Of a stretch of DNA of 64,000 bases, positions 51,992 to 60,778 are shown one piece after another (positions within the stretch are counted from its first letter, which is position 1; each line of letters opens with the position of its first letter). The stretch spans positions 97,932,860-97,996,859 of the forward strand of contig CM067374.1 of the NCBI GenBank assembly GCA_034401795.1, given 5' to 3'. The stretch comes from Chaetoderma sp. LZ-2023a (Eukaryota > Mollusca > Caudofoveata > Chaetodermatida > Chaetodermatidae). Under the pieces are notes generated by a model. The model saw only the letters and a program-made list of their open reading frames with translations, had not been told where the DNA came from and made no database searches. The position numbers and the translations under genes are program-made.

Positions 51992-52462
51992 ATGCAGCAG
52001 TATGTACAGCATCCAGATGGGGCAGTTGAACCTGCGGCCTCGCACCACACTGATCCTCGGAAGGACTGTCTGACAGTCACTCAACCTAGTATCCATGATG
52101 TGAACCCTTTATCCACAGTGGGGAAGTTCATCGACTTCGCCCTCTTGGGACAGATCCATGAGATTAGGAGCATGATGCGCAAGTTCAAGCTCAAGAGCAC
52201 AGAGGCGCAGAAGGTAGAGCTCCCGCAGGTGGTGAGCATGTGGGAGATTATGCAGGGCAACAACACCCTGGACACCACCTATGTGAATGATGAGTACTGG
52301 GTCCTGGCTCCACTGGCTCGTGGACCTTCCTACTATGTGAAGGGGAAAGGGTACTATGCCGTCAGACGTAATGAAGGCTTCACAGAATTTGACTTACAGC
52401 CAGACGTAGAAATACCTGTCGCGGTGCCACTCTTCTCCCTCCTCGAGAACACACACACATGA
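51992..52462 (+). CDS. element ORF 17: intact 156-residue protein
   Basis: ATG at 51992 to TGA 52462 without a break, the best-preserved gene of the block. Text: MQQYVQHPDGAVEPAASHHT, VGKFIDFALLGQIHEIRSMM, RKFKLKSTEAQKVELPQVVS, NNTLDTTYVNDEYWVLAPLA, YYVKGKGYYAVRRNEGFTEF, DVEIPVAVPLFSLLENTHT. Disordered N-terminus, then a helix, then beta-rich C-terminal half with many Tyr. No family recognised. Its TGA overlaps the ATG of ORF 18 (ATGA). Confidence 0.68.
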   Translation: MQQYVQHPDGAVEPAASHHTDPRKDCLTVTQPSIHDVNPLSTVGKFIDFALLGQIHEIRSMMRKFKLKSTEAQKVELPQVVSMWEIMQGNNTLDTTYVNDEYWVLAPLARGPSYYVKGKGYYAVRRNEGFTEFDLQPDVEIPVAVPLFSLLENTHT

Positions 52463-52537
52463 ACCTGGCCTTGATGCAGGAAAAGCTGTTCCTCCGGGTG
52501 TATACCGTGCTCGCCCACCCTAGGCCAATGGAGATGA
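52459..52537 (+). pseudogene. element ORF 18: start of a gene truncated at the right edge
   Basis: ATGA overlap with ORF 17. It reads MNLALMQEKLFLRVYTVLAH, PRPMEMT, then runs into the FB-B repeat at about 52532. A larger gene probably followed in the intact element, so the right part of the element is missing here. Confidence 0.5.
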
Positions 52538-52740
52538 CTTTACGATTTAATAAACACTGTTGAATATTTTGAAAAAGATTTGACTGGATGCTGTTGCTGC
52601 CATAGGCTTACCTGTATAGCTTTCCGGAAATTGATAGTCTGGGAGGTCAGGGATCGATTGATCCCAACATGAGCGAGATGTGGGTGGAGCCTAACTAGAG
52701 ATGGGCGAGGCATAGCTCACACTGGAAAAGTCCATTACTT
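52538..52740. mobile_element. Fold-back element FB-B, right half
   Basis: Begins within the repeat (TTTAATAAACACTGTTGAAT), keeps a GCTGTTGCTGCCATAGG core, lacks the complementary arm and ends ATGGGCGAGGCATAGC. Its left part is not found at the other side of the GC-rich block, so the junction is not a simple insertion. Confidence 0.65.
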
Positions 52741-52829
52741 GATGGTGGTGGGAGACAGGATATGACAAACATGTATAAAATGTACAGTCTCACATTATTT
52801 GTGATATATGATGCGGATGGTAAGGTATT

Positions 52830-53056
52830 AACCCTATAACATTCATATCAGTCAAAAACGCCTTTTGTAATGGTCTCGAGAAATGTTCATTTGTAGACTA
52901 AGAGAAGACTATTTTTTTAATTTACCACTGGAATGACTGGCTCGATAACCGAGCCAGTCATTCCAGTGGTAAATTAAAAAAAATAGTCTTCTCTTGGTCT
53001 GCATGTGGACATTTTCTGAGAAAATTGAACTTTTTAAAAACAAAGTAAAGGGTTAA
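52830..53056. mobile_element. MITE TTAA-A copy with near-perfect hairpin
   Basis: TTAACCCTATAACATTCATA to GTAAAGGGTTAA; centre GACTGGCTCGATAACCGAGC. It shares its right TTAA with TTAA-C. Confidence 0.83.
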
Positions 53057-53270
53057 CTGTCCGCCTGCTGAATTTCTGCAGACTATGTTTTCCATGGATG
53101 TTAACTGCTGTACCTGCTGAATATTTTGAAAACGATTTGACTGAAAGTTGTTGGTGGCTATGCCACCAACAACTTTCAGTCAAATTTTTTTCAAAATATC
53201 AAGCATGTCAAGAGTTATTGCCCATTGACATTATCGTCTGGTGGCTTGCAGTGCTCAGTCAGTCAGTTAA
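53053..53270. mobile_element. MITE TTAA-C copy abutting TTAA-A
   Basis: TTAACTGTCCGCCTGCTGAA to GCTCAGTCAGTCAGTTAA; hairpin AAAGTTGTTGGTGGCTATGC. Confidence 0.83.
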
Positions 53271-53488
53271 TAAAGAAGTCATGACCTATGTCTGATACAA
53301 TGGATTATCACCAACAGAAAAAGTTGCACAAAGTTTTTAGGTTAATCTTGTCTTTGTAACTTAAATATTTGCTTTGGGAATTAACCAGTTCATAACGCGA
53401 TATATTTAGCTACCTAGAAAAACAGGATGTAACTGAAAATGGAAATTGTTAACCTAAATATCAAAAGTGGGTTATAAGGGTAACACTT
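53271..53488. other. no feature seen
   Basis: AT-rich spacer between MITEs. Confidence 0.4.
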
Positions 53489-53720
53489 TAACCCGTTACC
53501 CCTCAAAATTGTTCAAGAAGATTTAAATTTTCTCAGAAAATGTCCATTTGCAGACCAAGAGAACTCTTTTTGAAAATTGACCACTGGAATGACTGTCTCG
53601 GTTATCGAGCCAGTCATTACAAATGTAAAATTTCAAAAATAGTCCTTTATTGGTCTGCCACTTGACATTCGTCACGACCACTGCAGAAACCGTTTTTGGC
53701 TGATAAGTATTTAAGGGTTA
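53489..53720. mobile_element. MITE TTAA-A copy
   Basis: TTTAACCCGTTACCCCTCAA to TATTTAAGGGTTAA. Shares the TTAA with the next copy. Confidence 0.75.
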
Positions 53721-53924
53721 ATGGACAAGCCCTAGCAAAACTGGCCTCTGCAGTGGTCTAGAGGAATGTTTATTTGCTGGACAAGGACTATTTTTTACAA
53801 TTTACCCCACCTTTCATTCATAAATCATCAAAAATAGTCTTCTCATGGCCTGCCACCTGCAAATGGACATTCAGTGAACAAGAATTGTATTTTTCTTGAC
53901 CAAACTTGACCAGTAAAGGATTAA
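53717..53924. mobile_element. MITE TTAA-A copy, centre deleted
   Basis: TTAATGGACAAGCCCTAGCA to GACCAGTAAAGGATTAA. Confidence 0.65.
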
Positions 53925-54142
53925 TTGTTACTTGTCTTATCTGTCTGTCTGATGAATTTCTGCAGACTACATTTTCCAAACTCTGGATATGGTGAATATT
54001 TTGAAGGAAATTTGATTGAAAGTTGTTGGTGGCTTAGCCATCAACAACTTTCAGTCAAATTGTTTTCAAAATATTCAGCAGATTCAGAGATATTGCCCAA
54101 TGAAATTACTGTCTGGGTGGCATGCAGCGGCGAGACACTTAA
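53925..54142. mobile_element. MITE TTAA-C copy
   Basis: TTGTTACTTGTCTTATCTGT, TTGCAGACT-like block, hairpin AAAGTTGTTGGTGGCTTAGC, right end GGCGAGACACTTAA. Confidence 0.75.
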
Positions 54143-54667
54143 ACAACAAAAACAATGACAACGACGAAGACACAACAATTGACAGCAATGTTTTGTTTAC
54201 AATATGAACACCCATATCTTATGAAATGGTGTGGAATCTAAGAATATATAATTTCATTGGTCTAGAAGTTTTAAAATAGAATAATGCTGAAATTTTATAA
54301 AACAATTAAGGTTAACATAGTGCAGGGATCTATTGATCCCAAAATGGGTAAAGCGTGGATGGAGCTCAGCTAAAGATGGGCAGGACATAGCCAAAACAGG
54401 ATTCATCCATTATGTTCGAAATATTCAACAGAACATTTCTTGTAACGAGATCAAAATATTAGTAACCACCATGACCATGTATCTGGTACTGTTCTGAAAA
54501 TGTTTTACCTTATTTAGGAGCTGTACTGTATTGGATGGTGTAAATGCTTTAACCTTTTAACAAGCTGGCCAAAAGTGGCTTCTGCAATGGTCTTAAAACC
54601 TCTCATATATTTACAAAAGATACATATCCTAGCTAAATTTAAGACTATTTGTTAATTTATGGACACT
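54143..54667. other. MITE fragments, no gene
   Basis: Contains an FB-B right-hand block (about 54330-54410, ATGGGCAGGACATAGCC), then the solitary FB-E word ATATTCAACAGAACATTTCT. No coding signal. Confidence 0.45.
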
Positions 54668-54906
54668 TTAACTCTTTAATGGTCAAATTTGGCCCAAAAA
54701 ATTTTAATATCTGCATATTAAATGTCCATCTACAGGCCAAAAGAATACAATTCTTGAAAACTTACCACTGGAATAACTGGCTCGATAACCGAGCCAGTTA
54801 TCCCAGTGGTAAATTTTCAAAAATTGTATTCTCTTGGCCTGTAAGTAGACATTCCACATGACCATAACCGAGGCTGGTTTTGGCCGGCTTGACCATTAAA
54901 AGGTTA
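54668..54906. mobile_element. MITE TTAA-A copy with intact hairpin
   Basis: TTTAACTCTTTAATGGTCAA to GACCATTAAAAGGTTAA; centre ACTGGCTCGATAACCGAGCC. Confidence 0.82.
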
Positions 54907-55765
54907 ACTAACTAGAACTGTAGCAGTCATTTCAATATAGGCAGCAACAGTTTTCGGTAAACCTGTTATAATTATATTTGTTGTCACTTATGTCATAGGA
55001 AATATACAACTACTATTGAACTATGCTAGGCACTAACTATACACTCATCATGGAAGCCAGCAGAAGAATGAATAGCGTTAGCATTGCGAGAATGGTTTTA
55101 TATCAACAATTGCATGCTGGTGAAGACAATAGAATCCGAAATAATGGTGCCAGCAAATATCTATCTAAAATGACGGTTAGTTAAAGTATCCATAACGCAA
55201 TAAATAGTATTAAACTTAGTCAGGATATGTATCTTTAATCAATATATGAGAACTTTAAGAAATGTCCATTTACAAGTCAATAGTCATAAAATTTCAAATA
55301 TATCTTCTCTTGGTCTGAAAATGGACACTTTCTAGGAGAACATTGAAATTTTCTTGAACGCATTTGAGCACTAAACAAGATCTTGAAATTAACCTGGAAC
55401 ACACTCACCATTGGAGATAGAGAGAGAATTCTTCTCGCCCGAATAATTACATGACAAATTTATTACGTGACAAATTCATTAAACACCTTTATCTGTCTCC
55501 CACATAATAATGTGGGTATTGTATTCAGTACCCTCTTGCACGATAACTAGTGCAATTTTGAAAACGGTTACCGCATTCTTTTCAAAATTTGCATCAGCTT
55601 CCTATCATCTACCGAATATGACTGCTTGGCGTATTGTATATAGGAGGTATAATTTGTCTATGTGAGGTTTATGATAGAGATTGATAATATACCACACCCA
55701 GGTGGTCAATCCTAAAATAATACAAATCAAGACAAATTTCTTCTACCAACAGGCTTGCCTGAACA
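54907..55765. other. no supported gene
   Basis: A frame at 55051-55185 (MEASRRMNSVSIARMVLYQQ..., 44 codons) has an ATG and balanced composition but no domain or splice support. A decayed TTAA-A copy lies at about 55220-55375. Confidence 0.4.
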
Positions 55766-55982
55766 TTTTATAACCCTTTAAATGTCAAGAAAATTTAAAA
55801 ATTTTTATTGAACATCTACAGGACATAAGACTATTTTTGAAAAATTACCACTGGAATGACTGGCTCAGTTATAGAGCAAAGCATTCCAGTGGTAAATTTT
55901 CAAGTCACTTGGCCTGTAAATGGACATTTCACATGAGCATTGCAAAGGCAGGTTTTAGCCGGCTTGACCACTGAAGGATCAA
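55766..55982. mobile_element. MITE TTAA-A copy
   Basis: ATAACCCTTTAAATGTCAAG to GACCACTGAAGGATCAA; terminal TTAA eroded on both sides. Confidence 0.65.
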
Positions 55983-56138
55983 TGGCTGTGATTGGTAAAG
56001 AAAGTTTAGACTTTTGTATAATTGCAGACCAGACTATTTTTGGAAAATTTATCAATGAAATGACTGGCATTCCAGTGATAAATAATTCCGCAAATAGCTA
56101 AGCTCATTGCAGTGGACATTTTTTATCAGCTTGTATAT

Positions 56139-56382
56139 TAACCCTTTAACCCTCAAATTTGTTCAAGAAATAAATTTTCTCATAGAGCTTGTCCATTCAC
56201 TGGCCAAAAGATTATTTTTGAAACTTTATCACTGGAATGACTAGGTCAGTTATTTTTCCCAGCCCTTCCAGTAGTAAATTTTCAAATACACCCGGTAGTC
56301 TTCTCTTGGTCTGTAAATGGACATTTTCCAAAACCACTGCATTAGTTGTTTTTGGTTGGCCTTGGTGGTAAAGTGTTAATAT
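56139..56382. mobile_element. MITE TTAA-A copy
   Basis: TTAACCCTTTAACCCTCAAA to GGTGGTAAAGTGTTAA. A diverged copy at about 55985-56142 abuts it. Confidence 0.75.
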
Positions 56383-56589
56383 CAAACCATGGTTTAGATA
56401 CACAATGGGGGAAAACAAAATAGCTTATGATGTTTCAAATCAACTGCAGCCTCACCATAAGATGTAATCTATTGACAGTTAAAAGCAAGGTCAATATCTT
56501 GAGATACTATTGATGCTCAGATGAAAATTGTTCAAAGCATAACTATGTAAAGAGACCAGCGCTGTAATGCCAGTTTCAAAGTAGACACA

Positions 56590-57135
56590 TGCCTATAGGT
56601 AAACTGCTGAATATTTTGAAACTAATTTGCTGCAATATGCAGTAACAACTTTCATTCAAATTATTTATAAAATCTAACAGATATCACCTCTTTTATATAT
56701 TGGAAAAAGCAGAAATATTTATACACTAAGTTGCAAATGAGTGTCACCATGTACAATGGACAGATCCATTCCTATCTATGCCCCACCCACTTCTAGATAA
56801 GCTCCACCTACTTTGTACGCTTATTTGGAATTATCTTGTAGCTGAAACCTGAATTCACAGAATAAAAATTTCAACTACACAGTTACATGCTGTTGAATAT
56901 TTTGAAACTAATTTGACTGGGCAGCAACAGCTCCCAGGCAACATAGTTTCAAAATATTAAGTAGAATGCTTAATAAACTGTAAATTTATCAAGACATACA
57001 ATTTGTACACTTCAGTGACAGATTCGTTTCAATTTTCATGACGTAGCTACATCATTTTGATTCTGATGTCAGCTTACATGTGACGTGGCTGATTTTGATG
57101 CCAGATACTTGAGTTACAGATTGGGTGCCCCCATT
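56590..57135. mobile_element. two FB-B copies side by side
   Basis: A core at about 56600-56680 (TGCTGAATATTTTGAAACTA) is followed by an inverted copy (CCTATCTATGCCCCACCC, GGGCAGCAACAGCTCCCAGG, TGATGTCAGC). It ends just before exon A2. Confidence 0.65.
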
Positions 57136-57170
57136 GTTTGTGATAAACTGACATCTTTAGTATAACTTAC

Positions 57171-57259
57171 CCAGGGTTCTTTGCCCACACACTTGTCCAA
57201 TGCAATGCACGGGTACATCCTATACATCATCTTGCCAAACTCGGCGTAAGAGCCGCGGT
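57171..57259 (-). CDS. unrecognised minus-strand gene, alternative exon A2
   Basis: Acceptor CTGCCTCACCTCAG, exon exactly 89 bp, donor TGG-GTAAGT. Phase enters at 1 (G needed before AC) and leaves at 0. It encodes D-RGSYAEFGKMMYRMYPCIAL and DKCVGKEPW. Exon A1, 85 bp upstream in transcript order, has the same length, phase and pattern: D-R-x-S-Y-A-E-F-G-K-M-M-Y-x-x-Y-P-C-I-A-(IL)-(ED). Such a pair with a very short intron between is typical of mutually exclusive exons. Protein family not recognised. Confidence 0.78.
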
Positions 57260-57344
57260 CTGAGGTGAGGCAGAAATAAGACATTCAAGCTTACTTGATT
57301 ATGATTTAACACTAATTAGTACATAATTAACAAATAGTACTTAC

Positions 57345-57433
57345 CCAGGGTTCCCTACCAGGAAACTGCTCGATGGCTATGCACGGATATTGTTCATACA
57401 TCATTTTCCCAAACTCGGCATACGAGAAGCGAT
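57345..57433 (-). CDS. unrecognised minus-strand gene, alternative exon A1
   Basis: Acceptor TCTGTCACACACCAG, exon 89 bp, donor TGG-GTAAGT (same donor as A2), phase 1 to 0. It encodes D-RFSYAEFGKMMYEQYPCIAI and EQFPGREPW, about 60 percent identical to A2. Differences cluster in the second half (EQ/RM, EQFPGRE/DKCVGKE), as if that surface varies between isoforms. The preceding exon, which must end in phase 1 with a G, was not found; nothing to the right in the window fits. Confidence 0.8.
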
Positions 57434-57849
57434 CTGGTGTGTGACAGAAATTTACATAAATCCTAGGAGGGTGAGGTAGTGTGCATGTATCCATGGCATA
57501 AGTGAGTGCGTGCATGCGTGTGGGTGAGTCTGTGTGTAATCAAGGTATGGCGCGATTGGATTGTCAGTGAACAAGTGAGTGCATGAGCACCCATGAGTGT
57601 AAGTTTATATACATTTTGATGCATGGAATGGTGGGAATATTGTGATTATATTCTACACCTCCTGCTTATCCACCAGAGGAGACAACTGAACAACAGCATC
57701 ATGGATATAAAGATACCTCACACCTGATGAAGGAATACTAATCTAAGCATTTTCATTATAAGAGGCCCAAGGGGCTAGTATCACTCACCTGGAACATATG
57801 CATTTGAAAGGTCATCGCCTCTAAGGATAACCCTAATGTTTTGGCCAGA
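57434..57849. other. intron upstream of exon A1, no feature seen
   Basis: A short run of GTGAGTG/GCATGC words. No further exon recognised. Confidence 0.45.
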
Positions 57850-58430
57850 ATTGCAGCAAGAACAAGAAAGTGTCTCAAGAAGACATTTTAAATTTCCCCA
57901 TTGCTCTACTATGTGAGATTTTGGTAAGGAAAAAAATTCCAAGATGGCCACCAACCTGTTTATCTGACAAGTGTCAAATTTGAAATCACTGTACCCAAAA
58001 ACCTATACAAAACCAATTCCAGCTTAAAAATACATAAAATAAAAAATCCAATGTGGCCGCCAAATACACTACATTTTGATTGGTCCATGGCCTCCATGTT
58101 TCTTGACGTATCAACACTCTTTGAAAATTTGAAGAGCCCTTAGTCTCTAATCACACTTCCCAAATTGCAGCCCTATCTGTTCAGCGGTTCTGGAGAAATC
58201 CTTTTCGCGAAAACTAGGTATCTAAAATGACTGCCAAAGCATTTGGCCAGTCAAGTAAGTTCCCTTGAACAAACTTGGTTCAGCTCTTGCCCTATATGAC
58301 GTTTCATATGTTTTGAATCAATACCCAAAGAAGATTTTTTAAAGACATTTCTCAAAATCGACCAAATTTAAGCCTGATCTGTTCAGCCGTTCTGGAGATA
58401 TCGTTTCGCGAAAACTATAGATACCTGGAT
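57850..58430. repeat. degenerate tandem-type repeat
   Basis: TTCAGCGGTTCTGGAGAAAT and TTCAGCCGTTCTGGAGATAT recur about 210 bp apart with matching flanks (TCGCGAAAACTA). CCAAGATGGCCACCAA and CAATGTGGCCGCCAA words link it to the arrays at 3.3 and 43.6 kb. Confidence 0.6.
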
Positions 58431-58604
58431 AATTTGCTAGTCCATTTTACAGTCAATATTATCTCAATGACGATTGTACAATGTAGCTAGAAGTTGGTAC
58501 CAACTAGTTACAAGTCTGGGTCTGCACATACCTAGCCTTTAGGACGTTTTGAAAACCTAACGTTCTACACCACAGCTCAAAAATAACATTAAACATTTCT
58601 AGAA

Positions 58605-58735
58605 TAAAATAAAATGTATTATTGAATATTTTGACCATAATTTGCTTGGAAGACACTGCTGCCTAAGGCAGAAATGTCTTCCAATCCAATTATGTTCAAA
58701 ATATTCAACAGAACATTTCCTTACATTGTGTTCAA
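58605..58735. mobile_element. Fold-back element FB-E copy
   Basis: TATTGAATATTTTGACCATA, GGAAGACACTGCTGCCTAAG and the complement ending AAAATATTCAACAGAACATT; flank TTACATTGTGTTCAAAATTG as at 20.77 kb. Confidence 0.72.
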
Positions 58736-58974
58736 AATTGTGTATAAACTAACATGTTCCTGTGTTTCTGCGCGAAACATTTTAAGATATTTATGAGCTG
58801 TACTGACTTAATTCTCATATCAGACGTCAGATGGCATTTGGATCGGTAAGTTGGCTTGTCGAGCCATCCCCCGATTCATGTAGGGCTCAACAAAAACTGG
58901 CCCATACTGAAGACAGATAGTTTCTTGCTGCAGGTAAGTTGCGATAGGTAATATTTTCGGGCCAACATGATTAT

Positions 58975-59300
58975 CAATAGAGGGATCCATTTATATCCAT
59001 GCTCCGCCCCTTTCTAGCTAGGCTCTGCACTCTTTTTCTGCTATTTAGAATCAATTTATATACTTTGAATCCTAAATTCCCAGAATCCCAATTTCAAGGT
59101 AACTATCCACATACACTTAAATATATTGAAACTAATTTGACTGGGTGCTGCAATGCCCAGTCAAATTTGTTTCAAAATATTCAACAGAATGTTGATTAAA
59201 TAGTAAAGACATACAATTCGTACACTTGACATACTAGTCAATCTTCCGCAGGTAGTTACATCATTCTTTATATGTTTTGATTGTGATGTCAGCCTACATG
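58975..59300. mobile_element. FB-B copy, inverted
   Basis: AGAGGGATCCATTTATATCC, a short hairpin core, then ACATACAATTCGTACACTTG and GATGTCAGC. Confidence 0.65.
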
Positions 59301-60065
59301 TTGTAAATATGGGATTGTCTGGTGGGAGTCATGACCCGCCGGATGTCTTATGTTTTCGAGTAAGTCCCAAGAGAAATTTATGATTTGAAAATACCAGGTG
59401 AGCTAATGGACCGGTTGACATCTATACTATGATATTTAAAGTGGTAGGTTACATCAGCCAATGCTGATGATATTGTATTTCTAGTAAATGGATGGTGTGC
59501 CAGTAGTGTGCCAATATAGCACGCTGAACTTATTGGATGAAGTTTTATTAGTTTTAAAATGTATTTTGAGATGGACGAATTGATTAGAATAGATCCCACG
59601 GTTCTGAGTTGATGGGTAGTCGGAAATAGGTTGGATGAAAGTTGTTGCTGTTCAGTCGGCATACACTTTTATGATATTCAGCAGTCGCTTGGATCGATGG
59701 TTTAGAAAATAATAAAGGTATAATAATCGGTGGAATCGAACGTGACAAACGGACTTAGTTGATGACGTAGGCAATTTGAGTTCTCACATGAGAATGTAAC
59801 ACCATAAGCTGGCGATGAGAAATTACAGCTCATGTGTCAATTCACCCTAGCATCCTACAGGCTGTCTGTCAGTAGGCAATGGACAGGACATGGACATTGT
59901 AGCGTCCTGTAGGAATTGATAACAGAATCAAAATTTGTATATCAACTATATGTCAATCATATGATATTTTTGTAAAGAGCTTGTAAGATGCTATGTTGTC
60001 CTGACGCTAACGGTTAGTGTCCGTTGAGTTTGGATGCCGATGCACTGTTTGCGCGCTCATTTTAT
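59301..60065. other. no gene recognised
   Basis: May belong to the 3' untranslated part of the Penelope-like element to its right. The minus frame at 59378-59662 has no known domain. Confidence 0.4.
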
Positions 60066-60300
60066 AGTAATCTTGTACCCGATTGTACCCGGTTGTACCC
60101 GATCCCATGTGTATGTACCCGGATTTGGTAGATACATCCCATTGTTGTTGTCGTTTTTGTACCCGACTTGATGTGTAGTTGTACCCGATTTGGTAACAAT
60201 CTGTGTTCTTTATGTACCCGAGTTTTGTGTACCCGAGTGCTTGTTTTAAATGTGTATTGGTGTACCCGAGTGTGCGTGTACCCAAATGTACCCGGTTTGG
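60066..60300. repeat. GTACCCG motif cluster
   Basis: The heptamer GTACCCG occurs ten times, plus one GTACCCA, in about 235 bp. Spacing is irregular (8 to about 45 bp) and the words between differ (AGTTTT, AGTGCTTG, ATTTGGTAA), so this is not a clean tandem repeat. Overlapping frames here are artefacts. Confidence 0.85.
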
Positions 60301-60654
60301 GAATAAATGCGTACTCGAAATGTATGGTTTTATACATTGGGTTTAAGGGATAGATCTTTAGTAAAAGGTTATAGCGGCATTGATCCATTTGTTAGTGGGC
60401 CTTTCCATATTTGATCCAGACCCCTAGCATTTCGTACCCATGTTTGGGTTATACTCACCAGAGGAAATGTGTAGACACTTTGTCACAGTAGTTTTACTGG
60501 GATGTGTATATTCGAAAATCATTGTATAGTAGCTAAGATGATAAAGTTTTTATCGTGTGTTAAGATGGCTGTGTGCCATTTTTCTTATAGTTTGTCCAAG
60601 TATAATTGCTACTAATGTTATGAAGTTAAAATCGATAGATAGTTTGTAACGTTA

Positions 60655-60705
60655 GGGACGTCAGGGTGACGTCATGCAGGTGACGTAATGTGATTACGTC
60701 ATAGG
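60655..60705. promoter_or_regulatory. three TGACGT/ACGTCA half-palindromes
   Basis: GGTGACGTCATGCAGGTGAC and GTAATGTGATTACGTCATAG give one full TGACGTCA (CRE consensus) and two imperfect sites in 40 bp, just 3' of the Penelope-like ORF. Whether they bind bZIP factors is unknown. Confidence 0.4.
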
Positions 60706-60778
60706 CATCTCCAAGGGGGGAGCGTGGTGACAGGTAGCTAATTATTGTATTTATTGTACTACTTTCAGGTAGAGATTG

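Larger units (their letters stand above)
44218..52537. mobile_element. compact multi-gene mobile or virus-like element, decayed (unclassified)
   Basis: A sharp change in composition (much higher GC) and coding density. At least 16 ORF remnants on both strands are packed with gaps of a few bases to a few hundred, several joined by 1-bp spacing or ATGA overlap. The left edge cuts a tandem array; the right edge joins the middle of an FB-B repeat at TTTACGATTTAATAAACA. I see no DNA polymerase, integrase, transposase, protease or recognisable capsid motif, no terminal inverted repeats and no target duplication. Stops and frameshifts in nearly every ORF show an old, inactive copy. Several ORFs resemble, from memory, multi-copy uncharacterised proteins of cnidarian and mollusc genomes; unverified. 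Confidence 0.7.

Noticed and set aside
44218-52537. Bacterial or phage contamination
   Set aside because: Gene spacing is prokaryote-like, but no bacterial family is recognised, the ORFs are decayed as in an old insertion, there are no consistent Shine-Dalgarno sequences before the starts, and one edge runs into a local MITE family.
44218-52537. Classification as a Polinton/Maverick
   Set aside because: No DNA polymerase B, retroviral-type integrase, packaging ATPase or capsid motif could be read, and no terminal inverted repeats. A remote relationship cannot be excluded without profile searches.
55051-55185. 44-codon ORF with a reasonable start
   Set aside because: No domain, repeat conservation or splice context; likely chance.
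60007-60388. Minus-strand ORFs with repeated YNRVQ/TRVH
   Set aside because: Direct translation of the GTACCCG cluster.
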